Source: G963667145 sp963676515 [NCBI: Candidatus Cloacimonadota bacterium] (GTDB taxonomy: Bacteria; Cloacimonadota; Cloacimonadia; G963667145). Taken from it: DNA of 64,000 bases. Below the pieces are notes generated by a model. That model did no database searches, was not told where the DNA came from, and was given only the letters and a program-made list of their open reading frames with translations. Numbering within the stretch: the first letter of the stretch is position 1; each line of letters opens with the position of its first letter. The translations under genes were made by a program, and so were the position numbers. The stretch covers positions 868,001 through 932,000 of the forward strand of contig OY781061.1 of NCBI GenBank assembly GCA_963676515.1. Reading direction: 5' to 3'. This document shows, piece by piece, positions 62,035-64,000 of the stretch.

Positions 62035-62493
62035 TTAGTTGATGACATTGTACCAAGGTTTGTTGCCGGGTCCGTTGAAAGGTCTTTTTTGCAGTCTGAA
62101 GTTGGTTTTCTCTTTGGGATAGCTCTCAGAGAGCAGTGAAAAATCTACGATGTTTCGGCGAACGGAGGCAAATCCGTTGACGACATTACCCTCGGCAAAT
62201 AGTAAGATGCAGATGTCGGGAGTTATTGCGTTGGTGGACAAGATTTCTTTTAGTCCGCGGAGATTTTTTATCTCTTTGCGGTAAGGAGTGAGGATGTAGA
62301 GTTTGTCCCATTCAAAATTGCCTATGGTTCTCAGGTCGATAGTCGCTCTTTTGCCGTTTTCGGCTAGATTTTGGGCCAAAGCGTCTTCGAGTGCCAGTGG
62401 TGTCACCAGTGGTATGGGTCTAAAGGCGTAGTAAAGTATGCCAGCAAGGGCGATGCTGACGATAGCGGCGATAATAATAAGTTTCTTGTTCAT
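62035..62493 (-). CDS. Small membrane-anchored protein, function unknown
   Basis: The 152 residues start with one hydrophobic segment (MNKKLIIIAAIVSIALAGILYYAF) followed by a soluble domain with mixed strands, ending RPFNGPGNKPWYNVIN. No family recognised. The start at 62493 overlaps the serS stop as ATGA, with aaaggagg just upstream inside serS; a longer upstream reading would re-read serS in another frame. It adjoins fmt without a gap, so it belongs to the operon. Confidence 0.7.
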   Translation of the reverse strand: MNKKLIIIAAIVSIALAGILYYAFRPIPLVTPLALEDALAQNLAENGKRATIDLRTIGNFEWDKLYILTPYRKEIKNLRGLKEILSTNAITPDICILLFAEGNVVNGFASVRRNIVDFSLLSESYPKEKTNFRLQKRPFNGPGNKPWYNVIN

Positions 62494-63752
62494 TCGATTC
62501 CTCCTTTTAGATAAGGTTTCAGGATATTGGGAAAGTTGATTGAGCCGTCTTGTTGTTGGCAACTCTCGATAAGAGCTATGAAAAGCCTTGGCAATGCGAC
62601 TCCAGAGCCGTTGAGAGTGTGTGCAAAGCAAGATTTGCCGTTTTCGTCTTTGTATTTTATATTGGCTCGGCGAGCTTGGAAATCGCGGAAGTTGCTCACG
62701 GAAGAGACCTCCAGATATTTCTGCTGACCGGGAGCCCAGATTTCGATGTCGTAGGTTTTGGCAGAGGCGAAGCTGGTATCGCCGCTACAGAGCGTGATGA
62801 CGCGGTAGTGGAGGTTGAGAGCTTCCAGTATCTCGCATGCGTCTCGCAGTATCTCTTCCATTGCCAATGGCGACTGGCTAGGCTTCACGATTTGGACGAG
62901 CTCCACTTTGTTGAATTGGTGCAACCGTTGCAGACCTTTCGTCTCTTTGCCGTAAGAGCCAGCCTCTTTGCGGAAGCAGGCGGAGTGTGCCATAAATTTT
63001 TGCGGCAAGTTTTTGTACGAGGTCGTGGTGTCGGCAAAGTAGTTGGTAATCGGCACTTCTGCTGTGGGGATCAGATAAAGGTCTTCGTTCTCGATTTTAT
63101 ACATATCGTCTTTCATCTTGGGCAATTGCCCTGTGCCAGTCATAGTTTTGGTGTTTGCCAAAAAGGGAACGGCTAGCTCCGTGTAGCCGTGCTTGGCGGT
63201 GTGGAAGTCGAGCATAAAGTTGATGAGCCCTCGCTCTATTTTGGCTCCCAAGCCTGTGTGCAGAGCAAATCCGCTTCCGCTCAGTTTGGCAGCTTTGTTG
63301 AAATCGAGCAGGTTGTTTATTCTGGCTAATTCCAAGTGATCCAGTGGCTTAAACTTGAACTCTTTCTTTTTTCCCCACTCTTTTAGGTAGCGATTGTCAT
63401 CCTCACTATTGCCGATGGGCACATCTTTGTCGAGCGTGTTGGGCAGTTGCAGAGCCAGATTCCTCAGCTCGTTTTGAATTTCACCAAGGCGAATATTTTC
63501 TTCTTTTAGCTCTTCGGAAAGGTTTTGCACTTGGGCGAAAATTTCTTCAGTCGGTTTGCCCTCTTTTTTGTACTGTCCGATGAGCTTGGATATTTTGTTT
63601 TGCTCTGCCTTCTTAGTTTCGTAGGCAAAAAGAGCTTTCTTGCGAAGTTGCTCCAAATCAATAATCTTATCCAAATCTAAGTTTACTTTTTTCGCTTTCA
63701 GATTGGCTTTTATCTCGTCTGGATGGTCGCAGACAAATTTTAAATCTAGCAT
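62490..63752 (-). CDS. serS: Seryl-tRNA synthetase
   Basis: Charges tRNA-Ser. The 420 residues have the long N-terminal coiled-coil arm (about residues 30-105, KAEQNKISKLIGQYKKEGKP and on), class II motif 2 around FRKEAGSYGKETKGLQRLHQF and motif 3 at NGSGVALPRLFIALIE with its invariant Arg. The start codon lies 3 bases after the tpiA stop. Confidence 0.97.
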   Translation of the reverse strand: MLDLKFVCDHPDEIKANLKAKKVNLDLDKIIDLEQLRKKALFAYETKKAEQNKISKLIGQYKKEGKPTEEIFAQVQNLSEELKEENIRLGEIQNELRNLALQLPNTLDKDVPIGNSEDDNRYLKEWGKKKEFKFKPLDHLELARINNLLDFNKAAKLSGSGFALHTGLGAKIERGLINFMLDFHTAKHGYTELAVPFLANTKTMTGTGQLPKMKDDMYKIENEDLYLIPTAEVPITNYFADTTTSYKNLPQKFMAHSACFRKEAGSYGKETKGLQRLHQFNKVELVQIVKPSQSPLAMEEILRDACEILEALNLHYRVITLCSGDTSFASAKTYDIEIWAPGQQKYLEVSSVSNFRDFQARRANIKYKDENGKSCFAHTLNGSGVALPRLFIALIESCQQQDGSINFPNILKPYLKGGIE

Positions 63753-63755
63753 TTT

Positions 63756-64000
63756 TTACTTTTCCTCGGCAATTTTCACCATTTCCCAGTAGCTCTCCAC
63801 TTCCAGAGCAGCACCCCCGATGAGTCCGCCGTCTATGTCCGGCTGGGCGATGAGCTCTGCGATGTTTGCGGGCTTCATGCTGCCACCATAGAGGATGTGC
63901 GTTTGCTCGGCGATGGCTGGGCTGTAGTTCTCGCTGATCCAGCGGCGGATGAGCTGGTGCACATCCTGTGCCATCTGTGCGGTGGCTGCTTTGCCAGTGC
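63756..64000 (-). CDS. tpiA: Triosephosphate isomerase, C-terminal part (continues past the right edge)
   Basis: The frame is open to the right edge. It reads GTGKAATAQMAQDVHQLIR, which is the loop-6 end and helix of the enzyme, then YGGSMKPANIAELI and DGGLIGGAAL, the phosphate-binding end. Only about 80 C-terminal residues are in the window; catalytic Lys, His and Glu lie outside. It is the first visible gene of the serS-fmt operon. Confidence 0.95.
   Translation of the reverse strand, partial: TGKAATAQMAQDVHQLIRRWISENYSPAIAEQTHILYGGSMKPANIAELIAQPDIDGGLIGGAALEVESYWEMVKIAEEK

Overview
This window looks like bacterial chromosome from a Gram-negative-type organism. The signs are MltG, SPOR-domain proteins, an RNase E/G homologue, exported proteins, a sigma-54-like protein and a giant Fn3/GLUG surface-type protein. 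I cannot name the phylum with confidence. The giant secreted-type beta-protein and the gene set would fit the Fibrobacterota/FCB area, but that is a guess. Core genes have roughly balanced base composition. A few accessory genes (two orphans at 46.07-46.83 kb, the SEFIR gene at 47.7 kb, the uracil-DNA-glycosylase-like gene at 51.5 kb and the leader of the Fic gene) are visibly A+T richer.

Region 1 (1-26164, +): the 3' part of one enormous gene, open to the left edge, encoding at least 8,720 residues. About 67 Asp-rich fibronectin type III-like repeats fill the first ~20.99 kb. Near the end of that array the repeats follow a five-domain higher-order pattern. The last ~5.1 kb encodes four GLUG-type beta-helix cassettes. 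An intrinsic terminator follows the stop.

Region 2 (26.2-32.6 kb): a repeat field with almost no coding capacity. Six copies of a ~661-bp unit stand in tandem, each with a long near-perfect hairpin and other palindromes. The sixth copy is split by a Fic-domain protein gene, and another partial copy follows. Short elements bounded by ATTCCC-type 20-mers are nested inside. Sibling copies preserve an empty site for one of them.

Region 3 (32.6-46.0 kb, +): a tightly packed housekeeping run: dnaE, a Mut7-C-like gene, proB, proC, a small coiled-coil gene, ruvX, mltG, pgeF, a FapA/DUF342-like gene, mnmE, rng and folC. Most junctions overlap by 4-35 bases, which suggests co-transcription and translational coupling.

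Region 4 (46.0-52.3 kb): mixed core and accessory genes. Two A+T-rich orphans are followed by a bidirectional terminator. On the minus strand lie trmH-type methyltransferase, radC, a SEFIR/TIR-like protein and nadE. On the plus strand lie a MobA-like nucleotidyltransferase, a drastically shortened sigma-54 homologue and a uracil-DNA-glycosylase-like protein.

Region 5 (52.3-64.0 kb, mostly -): mutS, a double-SPOR/TPR protein, a DUF445-like membrane protein, comF and pssA; one exported orphan on the plus strand; then tpiA (partial), serS, a small anchored protein, fmt, DUF116 and a transglutaminase-like protein as an overlapping operon.

The items most worth following are the giant protein and its super-repeat, the 661-bp array with the Fic gene inside it, the SEFIR gene directly upstream of NAD synthetase, and the mini sigma-54. 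No tRNA, rRNA or CRISPR array was recognised.
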